This document shows, piece after piece, positions 7,899 through 15,423 of a stretch of DNA of 39,072 bases; position 1 is the first letter of the stretch; each line of letters opens with the position of its first letter. Both the position numbers and the translations under genes were made by a program. The notes under the pieces were generated by a model that did not search any database, had not been told where the DNA came from, and saw only the letters and a list, made by a program, of their open reading frames with translations. Source of the DNA: Lutispora sp. Lineage in GTDB: Bacteria; Bacillota; Clostridia; Lutisporales; Lutisporaceae. Location of the stretch: the NCBI GenBank assembly GCA_028709965.1, contig JAQUTA010000005.1:16625-55696 (forward strand), written 5' to 3'.

Positions 7899-10277
7899 TT
7901 AAGCTGATTTCCAAATCTTTGCCACCAATACTGTCATATCATCAGGAGTCTTACCCTTGGATTTTTGGAGACAGTTCTCCATTATAGCATCCGCCATTTT
8001 CTTAGGATTTCTTGTATCAATATTATATATTACATCTCCCAGCCATTTCTCCTTATCCAAATCCTTGTCATTGGCCTCCAATACTCCATCAGTGATCATG
8101 ACAACAAAATCCCCATCCCCCATCTTTCTTCTATTAAATTCAACCTCTATCTTATCCAATATACCCGCAGGTAGGGAGCTGTTCCTAATAATATCCACTC
8201 TGTCCTTATACTTAATAAATGTTGACACCGCCCCAACCTTTAGAAATTCTACCTCACCACTATATTGATTGATGAGAGTCATGTCCACAGTTGCATAATT
8301 CTCATCATCGGATTTTATTAATAAAAGAGAGTTTATGGCTTCCAAGGCTGTGTTTTGATCATAACCCGCTGCCAAAAACCTTTCAAGGAGGTTTACAGCC
8401 ATCCCGCTTTCCATAGCTGCCCTAGGACCGCTTCCCATTCCATCGCTGAGTATCATAAAGAACTTTCCATCCTTCAACTCCAACAATGAATAATTATCCC
8501 CAGATATGGAGGAGGCCTGTTTCTGCATTCTGGCAATACCTGTGGCAATAGAATATCTATGGGCTTCTCTAAATTTCAATACGCATGTATCTTTGCCTGA
8601 TAAAGAGCAAGAAACTCCATATTTTGTGAAATGTTTTCCCGTAATTTTTCTTAATTCAGATAATATCTTACTTATGCATTCTCTTTTACCACCGCAATTT
8701 TTGTGCCTTATATCTATTTCAGTGCTATCTTTGCCAACGATAACTGATACGTCATCAATAGGTATGCCTAGTTTGTCCATATGCACGATTATATCTTCCT
8801 CCAAAGCCCTATTAAATTCTAGATTTGCATTAAATTTATCAGCTAGTCCTCCAATAAGCTTTGAAGTTTCCTGCATTTGATTGCTTAATGCATATCTGCT
8901 GTTATCAATCTTTCTCTTCCATATCAGGCCATATCTATATATATCATAATGATATTTCAGTCTGCTCCACACCCTATCAGGAAACAAACACTTGTCTATA
9001 ATTTTTTTGTCTTTATCAGCCTCAGTAAAAATACCGTTTTCAATATTTGACAATGAGGAAAACATCTTTTGATAGGTGCTATAAAACTCTTTTTCCCAAC
9101 AGTCATTATACATTCCGCAACTCTGACAAGTATCTTTTACTACCTTCTCCAATATCTCTGCTGCATCCAGCTGAGAAAAGTATTCCTTGCTTCCTAAGCC
9201 AACATTCATTGAAACAGACAGCTCCTTAAAAACATCTGCAATCTCCAATAATCTTTCAACAGTATACTCCTTTACCCTGCTTTCTTCTTCGGTCTTAGAG
9301 GACGCGTTTATGTCAATGCCCCATTTGTGGGATGAAAACTTTTCTATTTTCTTATCTGAAATAAACATAAATATCAAAGCTGCAGCTAAAATTTCTTCTA
9401 TTCTTATGAGAACCTCTGTTGAGCCATTTATGTAAAAAGTCATAAAAGCATTAGCTGCAATGAAGCCTAGGATAGATGCAATGCGTCCATAGGGCTTCAT
9501 TGCAGCAGCCAAAATCCCACAAATACCATATACTCCAATTGCCGAAGGATATATATCCCCAGATAAGGCTTGCAGAGCTCCAAAAGCAGTACCCGATGCT
9601 GCCCCTATCCCAATATTCCCTACATGCGATAAGAGAAGTATGATCAATATGGATATAATATTTTTTATTGATAACTGCCATAAATGTATTGAAGTGCTAA
9701 AAAAAGCAGAAAGAATAAGTAATGAGGCGGATATAATTTCTTCAGTGGATATTCTGGTTCTTTTTTTTATATTCATAAATAGTGGCATGGCTTTATCATA
9801 GATATTTATCAAGGCACATATCATAATAGATTCTATTATAATCATAAGCATATCATAAAGATAATAATCCTTTATATAAAAAATAAAAATTCCTGCCCCA
9901 AGGTTTACTACAGGAGCAAAGATGCTGAAAAACACTTTTTTATTCAATCTTGTCCTATTTGTAATCAAATAAAAAATAAGTAAAATTGATACAAGAATTA
10001 TATTCTTCAGTAAAAGCTCAGGGCTTTTCAAGCTTAATGCACCCGCCAAGAGACTTATGCCTATAGCATAGGGTTTTAAGCCATTTACCATGAAAACGCA
10101 CAATAATGCAATGGCAAAAGGGTTTAGAAAGTCCAATATTACTATACGTCCCATAAGAAATCCAAGTAAAATTCCTGCAGCGTTAAGCATAAATCTACTG
10201 CCCTGCGTTATAAATCTTAATTTGGGTATCCCTTTCTTCTCAGCAACAACTAAATCAACCAATACAGCCACCACCTA
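7899..10277 (-). CDS. spoIIE: Stage II sporulation protein E
   Basis: Membrane PP2C-type serine phosphatase that, in Bacillus, dephosphorylates SpoIIAA to activate sigma-F in the forespore and interacts with FtsZ at the polar septum. Numbering from GTG 10272-10274 gives 791 residues: about ten hydrophobic segments at roughly 30-305, a central linker with a C-x2-C-x6-C cluster near 383-392, and a C-terminal phosphatase domain with SDGMGSG at 610-616, ITDG at 727-730 and DDMTV at 778-782, the metal-binding motifs of the family. Two tandem GTG codons (10275-10277 and 10272-10274) follow an in-frame stop, so the start is one of these; the ribosome site is weak. The upstream promoter has Spo0A-type architecture. 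Confidence 0.96.
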
Positions 10278-10308
10278 TTATTTACTCAACATCAATTCTG
10301 TAAATTTA

Positions 10309-10341
10309 ATATTACCAAAAGTTGGCTGAAATATTTGTCAA
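10309..10341 (-). promoter_or_regulatory. Spo0A/sigma-A type promoter candidate for spoIIE
   Basis: On the minus strand, TTGACA (10336-10341), a 21-base spacer and TAATAT (10309-10314). The over-long spacer is the known signature of Spo0A-activated sigma-A promoters such as Bacillus spoIIE and spoIIG. The complement of the -35 reads TGTCAAG (10336-10342), near the 0A box TGTCGAA, and further TGTC cores (TGTCAC and TGTCAT on the minus strand) lie within about 70 bases upstream. Confidence 0.5.
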
Positions 10342-10480
10342 GTTAAGTGTATTGCCAAAAAGTTATTTGTGACATGGTGAATAGAAAAATGACAATAAAG
10401 AATAAATCTCACGCTAATAAGACAAGACTCAACAGCTATAAATAAATATAATTGGGGACAACCTATATAAAAAGGCGATT

Positions 10481-10506
10481 AAAAATAAGGCAGTCTTTCG
10501 GCTGCC
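10481..10506 (-). terminator. Intrinsic terminator after the peroxiredoxin-like gene
   Basis: On the minus strand GGCAGCC-GAAA-GACTGCC (one internal mismatch) followed by TTATTTTT, about 65 bases after the stop codon. Confidence 0.75.
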
Positions 10507-10570
10507 ATTGCATAAGTGCCCTTTGCAGCCTCTGTTGATGCTATAGCTTTCTTTAAATCATTTTGAATGT

Positions 10571-11041
10571 TTAAGCAGATGGGTAGTTGTCTATAAACTT
10601 AAGAATTTCTGCCGCATTGGTGTCCGGCTTTGCTTTCGGAAAAACCTTGATGATGTCACCAGTTTCATCAATCACAAAGGTTGCACGCGCTACACCCATG
10701 TATGCTTTTCCATATATCTTTTTCTCTTGCCAAACTCCATATGCCTGAATGACTGTAAGGTCCGGATTAGACAATAAAATAAACGGCAATTCGTATTTCA
10801 CTGAAAAATTGCGGTGGGATTTTTCACTGTCTCTGCTGATACCTATGATTGCAATTTGATTGGATTTAAAACTAGCATATGCATCTTTGAATGCACGCGC
10901 TTGGCGTATGGAACCAGGCGTATTATTCTTGGAATAAAAATATACAACTACTTTTTTATCGTGAAAATCCGAAAGGCTTACAGCGTTGCCGTCCTTATCA
11001 TTCAATGTAAAATCAGGTGCTTTGGATCCTACTTCTAACAT
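10571..11041 (-). CDS. Bcp/PrxQ-type peroxiredoxin homologue lacking cysteines
   Basis: Clear homologue of the thiol peroxidase Bcp (AhpC/TSA fold, 156 residues): N-terminal VGSKAPDFTLNDKDGN, strand VVVYFYSK at 31-38, then the active-site position NTPGSIRQAR. Family members have TPGC with the peroxidatic Cys and usually a resolving Cys five residues on (TPGCTxxAC); here these are Ser44 and Arg49. No cysteine occurs anywhere in the protein, so ordinary thiol peroxidase activity is not expected. The rest of the fold, including the C-terminal KPDTNAAEILKFI, is intact and there is no frameshift, which speaks for a retained other role or recent inactivation. The ribosome site GGAGGAG is well placed. 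A -10 TATACT (11073-11078) is present, but the -35 position falls inside repeat copy B and matches poorly. Confidence 0.9.
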   Translation of the reverse strand: MLEVGSKAPDFTLNDKDGNAVSLSDFHDKKVVVYFYSKNNTPGSIRQARAFKDAYASFKSNQIAIIGISRDSEKSHRNFSVKYELPFILLSNPDLTVIQAYGVWQEKKIYGKAYMGVARATFVIDETGDIIKVFPKAKPDTNAAEILKFIDNYPSA

Positions 11042-11081
11042 AGTTTATCTCTCCTCCGTTTATTTTAAAATTAGTATACTC

Positions 11082-11214
11082 ATTGAACGAGACTTCATTC
11101 AGGGGGGGATTCAACTCCCTCTGAATGTTAGCCGAGTCCATACTGGACTTAGCCGCCCTTGGGCACCCGCCGCCTGTAGAGGCGGGGGTCTTAGGGCGGA
11201 TTGGTTCAGTGATA
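11082..11214. repeat. Three-hairpin intergenic repeat, copy B (inverted)
   Basis: Second copy of the 133-base element, in the opposite orientation to copy A, about 89% identical by hand alignment, with the three stems kept (CATTCAG/CTGAATG near 11096-11127, AGTCCA/TGGACT near 11135-11149, CCGCCCT/AGGGCGG at 11153-11199). The conserved ends ATTGAACGAGACTTC of both copies face each other across 4.8 kb. It lies 40 bases upstream of the peroxiredoxin start codon and 58 bases past the tRNA terminator. Confidence 0.9.
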
Positions 11215-11280
11215 AATACATACACTTAACATAATCTTAACATATGTACTACCACTACGTCACGGTGTCGAATTATAAAA

Positions 11281-11319
11281 AAAACAAAAAGCCTACAAAG
11301 TACAATACCTTGTAAGCCT
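11281..11319 (-). terminator. Intrinsic terminator of the tRNA operon
   Basis: On the minus strand a 12-bp stem with several G-U pairs (AGGCTTACAAGG with CTTTGTAGGCTT), loop of seven, followed by TTTGTTTT. It lies 11 bases past the CCA end of tRNA-Thr. Confidence 0.8.
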
Positions 11320-11329
11320 ATTTTTCAAA

Positions 11330-11405
11330 TGGAGCTGGTGATGGGATTCGAACCCGCGACCTGCTGATTACAAATCAGCTGCTCTGCCAGTTGAGCTACA
11401 CCAGC
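11330..11405 (-). tRNA. tRNA-Thr (TGT)
   Basis: Cloverleaf with acceptor GCTGGTG/CACCAGC, anticodon loop with TGT between TT and AA (decodes ACA), T-loop GGTTCGAATCC and an encoded CCA. Last gene of the six-tRNA operon. Confidence 0.95.
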
Positions 11406-11410
11406 ACGTA

Positions 11411-11485
11411 TGGTGACCCATGGGGGAATCGAACCCCCGTTACCGCCGTGAGAGGGCGATGTCTTGACCGCTTGACCAATGGGCC
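11411..11485 (-). tRNA. tRNA-Glu (CTC)
   Basis: Acceptor GGCCCAT/ATGGGTC, anticodon loop CTCTCAC giving CTC (decodes GAG), T-arm GGGGGTTCGATTCCCCC and encoded CCA. A second Glu tRNA with TTC for GAA must be elsewhere in the genome. Confidence 0.93.
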
Positions 11486-11510
11486 AAATATAATTCTCTA
11501 CAAAAAAAAA

Positions 11511-11587
11511 TGGTAGCGGCGATTGGATTTGAACCAATGACCGTTCGGGTATGAACCGAATGCTCTAGCCAACTGAGCTACGCCGCC
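11511..11587 (-). tRNA. tRNA-Met (CAT), elongator type
   Basis: Acceptor GGCGGCG/CGCCGCT, anticodon loop TTCATAC, D-arm AGCTCAGTTGGCTAGAGC, encoded CCA. Its sequence resembles the elongator tRNA-Met of Bacillus and is unlike the two initiator copies next to it. A CAT anticodon on a lysidine-modified tRNA-Ile is the alternative, less likely from the overall sequence. Confidence 0.88.
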
Positions 11588-11636
11588 ATTATCTGATTGT
11601 AATATGCGTCGCATTTGACAATCATCTGCAAGTTTT

Positions 11637-11713
<77 letters not shown>

Positions 11714-11728
11714 ATAAATATTAAAATT

Positions 11729-11804
11729 TGGTTGCGGGGGAGGGATTTGAACCCACGACCTCCGGGTTATGAGCCCGACGAGCTGCCAGCTGCTCCACCC
11801 CGCG
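11729..11804 (-). tRNA. Initiator tRNA-fMet (CAT), copy 2
   Basis: Same initiator features as the neighbouring copy (C1-A72 mismatch, GGG/CCC anticodon stem, CAT), acceptor CGCGGGG/CCCCGCA, encoded CCA. The two genes are 15 bases apart, and the anticodon and T arms are identical. Confidence 0.95.
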
Positions 11805-11812
11805 ATAAATAT

Positions 11813-11901
11813 TGGTGCCGAAGACCGGAATCGAACCGGTACGGTCTTTAAGGACCGCAGGATTTTAAGTCCTGTGCGTCTGCCAGTTCCGCCACTTCGG
11901 C
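11813..11901 (-). tRNA. tRNA-Leu (TAA)
   Basis: Class II tRNA of 89 bases with a long variable arm (GCGGTCCTTAAAGACCGT), acceptor GCCGAAG/CTTCGGC, anticodon TAA in GACTTAAAATCC (decodes UUA) and encoded CCA. First gene of the operon, 30 bases after the predicted transcription start. Confidence 0.95.
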
Positions 11902-11937
11902 CAACTGCTCGGCATACACCGTACAGCGACAAATATC

Positions 11938-11966
11938 ATTATATATGTTTTATGCCGTATCGTCAA
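11938..11966 (-). promoter_or_regulatory. Strong sigma-A promoter of the tRNA operon
   Basis: On the minus strand TTGACG (11961-11966), exactly 17 bases, TATAAT (11938-11943). The predicted start near 11931 precedes tRNA-Leu by about 30 bases. Confidence 0.85.
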
Positions 11967-12001
11967 TAACAATTTTATGAAATGTCAAAAAAACTAAAAA
12001 A

Positions 12002-12922
12002 TTAAAAAACTTTACCGTATTTTATTATTGCACCTTCGAGGTTGTCGTTTTCGCTGACCATGATATTTTCAGCATTTAGTTTGCCCATTATATATTTAGT
12101 AATAAATATGCCCGTGGGTATTATATCGGCTCTTTCCTTCTGCAAGCCCTTTATATTATACCTCTCTTTCACTGACATTGATTTCAAATTTTCAAAAAGC
12201 TTATCTAAAAACATTTTTGTTAATATAGTATTGTGAATCTTTTCCCAATCATATACTTTCATTTGATGAAAAATCGAAGCTGCTGTTGTAGCAGTTCCTC
12301 CAATAGCAACTATTTTGCATATTTTCTTATCTTTTAGATAGTATAAGGAATCTTTAAAAAGCATGTCCAAACTTTCTTCTAATGCATTAATATCTGATTG
12401 ATGCATAGGATTTTCCTTAATAAACTTTTCAGTCATTCTAACAGCTCCTGCATTAATACTAGTTGAATAGACAATTCTATCGCCTACACCTAGTACTAAT
12501 TCAGTACTGCCTCCTCCCACATCTATAACAAGAAAATTATCTGTATCATCAAAGCCATAAGAAGCACCAATTATACCAATCTCAGCTTCCTCTTCTCCAT
12601 TTAAAATCTTGATATCTAATCCTACCTCGTTTTTAACCTTTTCCAAGAATTCTTCTTTATTCCCTGCATCTCTTAAAGCACTAGTGGCAATGATTATTAT
12701 CTTTTCTGCATTAAAGTATTCTGCCTTGTTTTTAAAATATTTGATTGCTTCAATATTCTTTTCCATTGCTTTTTCAGTAAGCAACCCTGAGGGACTCATG
12801 TCTTTGCCAATTCTTGTTGTAATAACTTCTTTGCTTTTTTTCTTGAACTTACCTCCAACAACTTCACAAAGCATCAATCTGATTGAATTTGTTCCCAAAT
12901 CTATCGCGGCTATTTTTCTCAT
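12002..12922 (-). CDS. Ppx/GppA family phosphatase
   Basis: Exopolyphosphatase / guanosine pentaphosphate phosphohydrolase family, ASKHA fold. The phosphate-1 motif IDLGTNSIRLML is at residues 7-18 and the second motif VIDVGGGSTELVLG in the middle, both with the expected Asp and Gly residues. At 306 residues it is the short form without the C-terminal HD-like domain. The frame is open 90 bases further upstream, but ATG 12920-12922 is chosen because GGGAG sits six bases away and the upstream codons would cross the yabR terminator. Substrate (polyphosphate or pppGpp) cannot be decided from sequence. It is a typical neighbour of yabR in clostridia; it ends just before the tRNA promoter, without a visible hairpin. 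Confidence 0.9.
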   Translation of the reverse strand: MRKIAAIDLGTNSIRLMLCEVVGGKFKKKSKEVITTRIGKDMSPSGLLTEKAMEKNIEAIKYFKNKAEYFNAEKIIIIATSALRDAGNKEEFLEKVKNEVGLDIKILNGEEEAEIGIIGASYGFDDTDNFLVIDVGGGSTELVLGVGDRIVYSTSINAGAVRMTEKFIKENPMHQSDINALEESLDMLFKDSLYYLKDKKICKIVAIGGTATTAASIFHQMKVYDWEKIHNTILTKMFLDKLFENLKSMSVKERYNIKGLQKERADIIPTGIFITKYIMGKLNAENIMVSENDNLEGAIIKYGKVF

Positions 12923-12952
12923 ATCGATCTCCCTTTTATGCATCATTGATTT

Positions 12953-12986
12953 AAAAACAATACTGTCAGCATAACTGACAGTATTG
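12953..12986 (-). terminator. Intrinsic terminator after yabR
   Basis: Perfect 12-bp stem CAATACTGTCAG/CTGACAGTATTG, five-base loop, then TTTTT on the minus strand; it lies 13 bases past the yabR stop. Confidence 0.92.
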
Positions 12987-12998
12987 AGCCAATTTAAA

Positions 12999-13424
12999 TT
13001 ATCTCTGAGCAAAGTCTCCCTTGCGGCTATAACCGCCGCCTCTCTTTGATTCCTTGTTTTTCATAAATTCTTGAAGTCTTTCATCGCTCTCCTTCATGAA
13101 TTTTGAAAGTCTGTCCTCAAAGTTTCCGCTTTGGTTTTTCTTAGACTCCTGCTGCCAGTCTATTTCAACAGGCTTTGTTGATTTTTTGATAATTTGAGCT
13201 TGCTTGATAGACAGGTTTATCTTTCCGTCCCTGTCAACGTTTAACACTTTTACCCTAACGGCTTGTTTTTCTTTTAAATAGCTGTTTATATCTTTTATAT
13301 AAGTATCAGCAATTTCCGAAATGTGTACTAGTCCGGTTTTCCCCCCTGATAATTGAACAAAGGCACCAAATTTTGTAATATTTGCTACTATTCCGTCAAC
13401 TATCATACCTTCCTCTATAGGCAT
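12999..13424 (-). CDS. yabR: S1-domain RNA-binding protein, YabR/general stress protein 13 family
   Basis: Residues 1-73 form one S1 domain with the usual signature (EEGMIVDGIVANITKFGAFVQ, then GLVHISEIAD, and VLNVDRDGKINLSIK). The C-terminal half is charged and low in complexity (KFMKESDERLQEFMKNKESKRGG). Proteins of this family bind the ribosome or mRNA and affect translation under stress; the precise role here is inferred from family only. 141 residues, normal. GGAGG is 12 bases from the ATG, slightly long. It follows divIC as in Bacillus and ends in a strong terminator; the Bacillus neighbour spoIIE is here displaced by ppx, the tRNAs and the peroxiredoxin. Confidence 0.9.
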   Translation of the reverse strand: MPIEEGMIVDGIVANITKFGAFVQLSGGKTGLVHISEIADTYIKDINSYLKEKQAVRVKVLNVDRDGKINLSIKQAQIIKKSTKPVEIDWQQESKKNQSGNFEDRLSKFMKESDERLQEFMKNKESKRGGGYSRKGDFAQR

Positions 13425-13482
13425 ACTGAAAAAATTCCTCCTTTAATTTGCAATAGGTGATAATTGTATTTTTACGCTATAA

Positions 13483-13797
13483 CTAATTACCCCCTTCATG
13501 CAAATTGACATCAGACAAGGATTGATCAACATATACTCTCTCTTCGGCCTTGACTAATCCGAGCTGCTCTCTGGCTGCTTTCTCAACATACTCCATGGTT
13601 GATGTATCTTTGAGCATGTCCTGCAACTTCTGATTCTGCTTTTTGGCTGCATCAATCTTATTAGATATTGCCTGTTGAGATTTTTTTAGCCTGTATATGG
13701 TGACCTGCTGGCTGGCAACTGTGAAGACAGCATAAAGAATAAATATAAATACAAAAAAATTAGTCCATATTATTTTCTTTTTCTTTTTATTCTTCAT
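13483..13797 (-). CDS. divIC: Septum formation initiator DivIC/FtsB
   Basis: Small bitopic division protein that, with FtsL and DivIB, links the septal peptidoglycan synthase to the Z ring. Layout: short basic cytoplasmic N-terminus (KNKKKKKIIW), membrane segment at about 12-28, coiled coil at about 32-62 (YRLKKSQQAISNKIDAAKKQ), then the family C-terminal box EYVEKAAREQLGLVKAEERVY. 104 residues is typical for FtsB/DivIC. The ribosome site is AGGAGG nine bases from the ATG. It lies between yabQ and yabR as in Bacillus. Confidence 0.92.
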   Translation of the reverse strand: MKNKKKKKIIWTNFFVFIFILYAVFTVASQQVTIYRLKKSQQAISNKIDAAKKQNQKLQDMLKDTSTMEYVEKAAREQLGLVKAEERVYVDQSLSDVNLHEGGN

Positions 13798-13827
13798 AGC
13801 ACATATCCTCCTAATAACCCAGAACCA

Positions 13828-14352
13828 TCATTCATCCTTTTTATGATTATCCCTTTTAATTATCAGTTTATAATATTTTTTCATATCTCTCAATAGTTTT
13901 TTAGGTAATAATGCTATTTTCTTTGCTTTTATTATTTTTATTTTGAAAAACTCCTTGATTATATACAAAGGACGGACTATAAAATACCATAAAAACCTAA
14001 AAGGCAAAACTATTAATCTGCTGCCTCTTTTTAATGATGCTCTCATAGCTTGAAATATGTAAGCGAAAAAAGCTACCGCAATTTTGCCTATTATCCTTTC
14101 ATATAAAAAGAAGCCTACTATAAATCCTATAAAAACATAAATTCTCAAATCCCCATAGTTGCTTGAGAATATTGCCCATACGGCAATTAAAAGCGTAAAC
14201 AATAAAAATAAGATGTCCCAAAGAGAAGTAAAGAGTCCCTTTGATTTGTGGGCGCCTTTAGCAGCTCTATATATATCATACACTAGTCCAATAATAATTC
14301 CACCATAAACAGTGATGGAAAAAACAAAAATTTGAAACTGCACTGTCTCCAT
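13828..14352 (-). CDS. yabQ: Spore cortex biosynthesis protein YabQ
   Basis: Membrane protein of 174 residues with about four hydrophobic segments in the first 100 (VFSITVYGGIIIGLVYDIYR; an ILFLLFTLLIAVWAIF stretch; YVFIGFIVGFFLYERIIG; VAFFAYIFQ) and a strongly basic C-terminal half rich in Lys. The motif GLVYDIYRAAKGA is typical of YabQ. In Bacillus YabQ is a sigma-E-dependent outer forespore membrane protein needed for cortex. It lies 29 bases after yabP, and the gap between them contains its GGAGG ribosome site; the two are clearly one transcription unit. Confidence 0.88.
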   Translation of the reverse strand: METVQFQIFVFSITVYGGIIIGLVYDIYRAAKGAHKSKGLFTSLWDILFLLFTLLIAVWAIFSSNYGDLRIYVFIGFIVGFFLYERIIGKIAVAFFAYIFQAMRASLKRGSRLIVLPFRFLWYFIVRPLYIIKEFFKIKIIKAKKIALLPKKLLRDMKKYYKLIIKRDNHKKDE

Positions 14353-14381
14353 AGGAAAACCTCCGTGGCTGCAATAAGCTT

Positions 14382-14669
14382 TTATTTAAAGAGGCTCTTA
14401 AAAAATCCTTTGTCGCTCTTATAAACTCCTTTTGATTCATAGACCATGGAATGTATGAGGCCTTTGATCAACACATCACCATCATTGACATTTAAGCTGC
14501 TGATGTGCAAATCATCACCCTTTATCACCAGTTCTCCCATTTGGGTACTCACTATGACAGTGTTATCATTAAAGCTGCCAACATCTGTGACTCCGCTTAT
14601 ATAAAGCTTTTCCCTTCCTTCAAGAGTAATATTATGAGGTTTGGACTTTATTCCTTTCATATCTTCCAT
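14382..14669 (-). CDS. yabP: Sporulation protein YabP
   Basis: 95-residue protein with the YabP/YqfC family pattern HNITLEGREKLYISGVTDVG followed by repeated beta-strand units ending in GDVLIKGLIHSMVYE. Sigma-E-dependent in Bacillus and involved in spore formation through an unknown mechanism. The frame could be extended five codons to a GTG at 14682-14684, but the GGAGGG ribosome site lies inside that extension, so the ATG at 14667-14669 is the better start. First gene of the yabP-yabQ-divIC-yabR run. Confidence 0.9.
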   Translation of the reverse strand: MEDMKGIKSKPHNITLEGREKLYISGVTDVGSFNDNTVIVSTQMGELVIKGDDLHISSLNVNDGDVLIKGLIHSMVYESKGVYKSDKGFFKSLFK

Positions 14670-14712
14670 ATATAACCCTCCCACGCCTACTAGAAATAGT
14701 AAATTATATTAA

Positions 14713-14738
14713 TTTATATGCGCTTTGGGTCATAATAT
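14713..14738 (-). promoter_or_regulatory. Sigma-E promoter candidate for yabP
   Basis: On the minus strand, ATATT (14734-14738, in ACATATT), a 13-base spacer and CATATAAA (14713-14720), compared with sigma-E ATATT and CATACAnT. It lies just upstream of yabP, which is a sigma-E gene in Bacillus. Confidence 0.4.
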
Positions 14739-14743
14739 GTATC

Positions 14744-14989
14744 TTAGGGTTCTAATATCTTATACATTTCCTTCGCTTCATCTTTTGCTGCCTTTTCATT
14801 AACATTCAAAATTTCTGCCCTTATTTTCCTGTCTCCAAAGACAATTTCAATTATATCTCCTATTTTTACTTCTGCACCAGGCTTTGACATTTTTCCGTTC
14901 AAATAGATTTTCTCTCCCACACAAGCGTCTTTGGCTACTGTTCTTCTTTTTATAAGCCTTGATACTTTAAGAAACTTATCCAATCTCAT
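14744..14989 (-). CDS. rqcP: RqcP (YabO), S4-domain ribosome quality control factor
   Basis: 81 residues made almost entirely of one S4 RNA-binding domain: MRLDKFLKVSRLIKRRTVAK, then KIYLNGKMSKPGAEVKIGDI. This is the size and sequence of RqcP (formerly YabO/HSP15-like), which acts with RqcH in adding alanine tails to stalled nascent chains on 50S subunits. It lies between hup and yabP as in Bacillus. GGAGG is six bases from the ATG. Confidence 0.92.
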   Translation of the reverse strand: MRLDKFLKVSRLIKRRTVAKDACVGEKIYLNGKMSKPGAEVKIGDIIEIVFGDRKIRAEILNVNEKAAKDEAKEMYKILEP

Positions 14990-15010
14990 ACAAATCCTCC
15001 TTTATGTTAG

Positions 15011-15038
15011 AAAAAAATCAGGTCAATGACCTGATTTT
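15011..15038 (-). terminator. Intrinsic terminator after hup
   Basis: Near-perfect palindrome AAAATCAGGTCA-A-TGACCTGATTTT followed by more Ts on the minus strand, 27 bases past the hup stop. rqcP starts 22 bases later, so it needs read-through or a promoter of its own. Confidence 0.85.
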
Positions 15039-15064
15039 GCTCTGCGTATGTAATTTAGGTTCGC

Positions 15065-15340
15065 TTACTTGTTAACAGATTCCTTAAGATCCTTGCCAGC
15101 TTTGAATATTGGAGCCTTTGAAGCTGGTATCTTTATTTCTTCTTTTGTTCTTGGGTTTCTGCCTACTCTGGCAGCTCTTTGTTTAACTTCAAATGTGCCA
15201 AAACCAACCAATTGTACCTTTTCACCTTTTTCAAGACTTTCTTGTACAGAGTCCATGAATGCTTTCAGAGCTTTCTCAGTATCTTTCTTTGTCAATTCGC
15301 ATTTTTCAGCCATGCTAGCAATAAGTTCAGCTTTGTTCAT
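15065..15340 (-). CDS. hup: DNA-binding protein HU
   Basis: 91-residue histone-like protein, clearly HU: MNKAELIASMAEKCELTKKD, GEKVQLVGFGTFEVKQRAARVGRNP (read as two adjacent parts: the beta core ending in FGTFEV and the arm start RAARVGRNPRT) and the C-terminal helix APIFKAGKDLKESV. Binds and bends DNA nonspecifically as a dimer. Strong ribosome site GGAGGGG eight bases upstream. It is placed between mazG and rqcP, a common position in clostridia. Confidence 0.96.
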   Translation of the reverse strand: MNKAELIASMAEKCELTKKDTEKALKAFMDSVQESLEKGEKVQLVGFGTFEVKQRAARVGRNPRTKEEIKIPASKAPIFKAGKDLKESVNK

Positions 15341-15423
15341 TAAATAACCCCTCCTAAATTAATTTGTTCATAAGTTCTATAAGCTTATTCTCTATTTCTG
15401 GCAGAAATCCTTCTTTTTTATCA

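Noticed and set aside
11013-11234. Small frames on both strands inside repeat copy B
   Set aside because: These come from the repeat element itself; the matching peptide in copy A is broken and no ribosome site is present.
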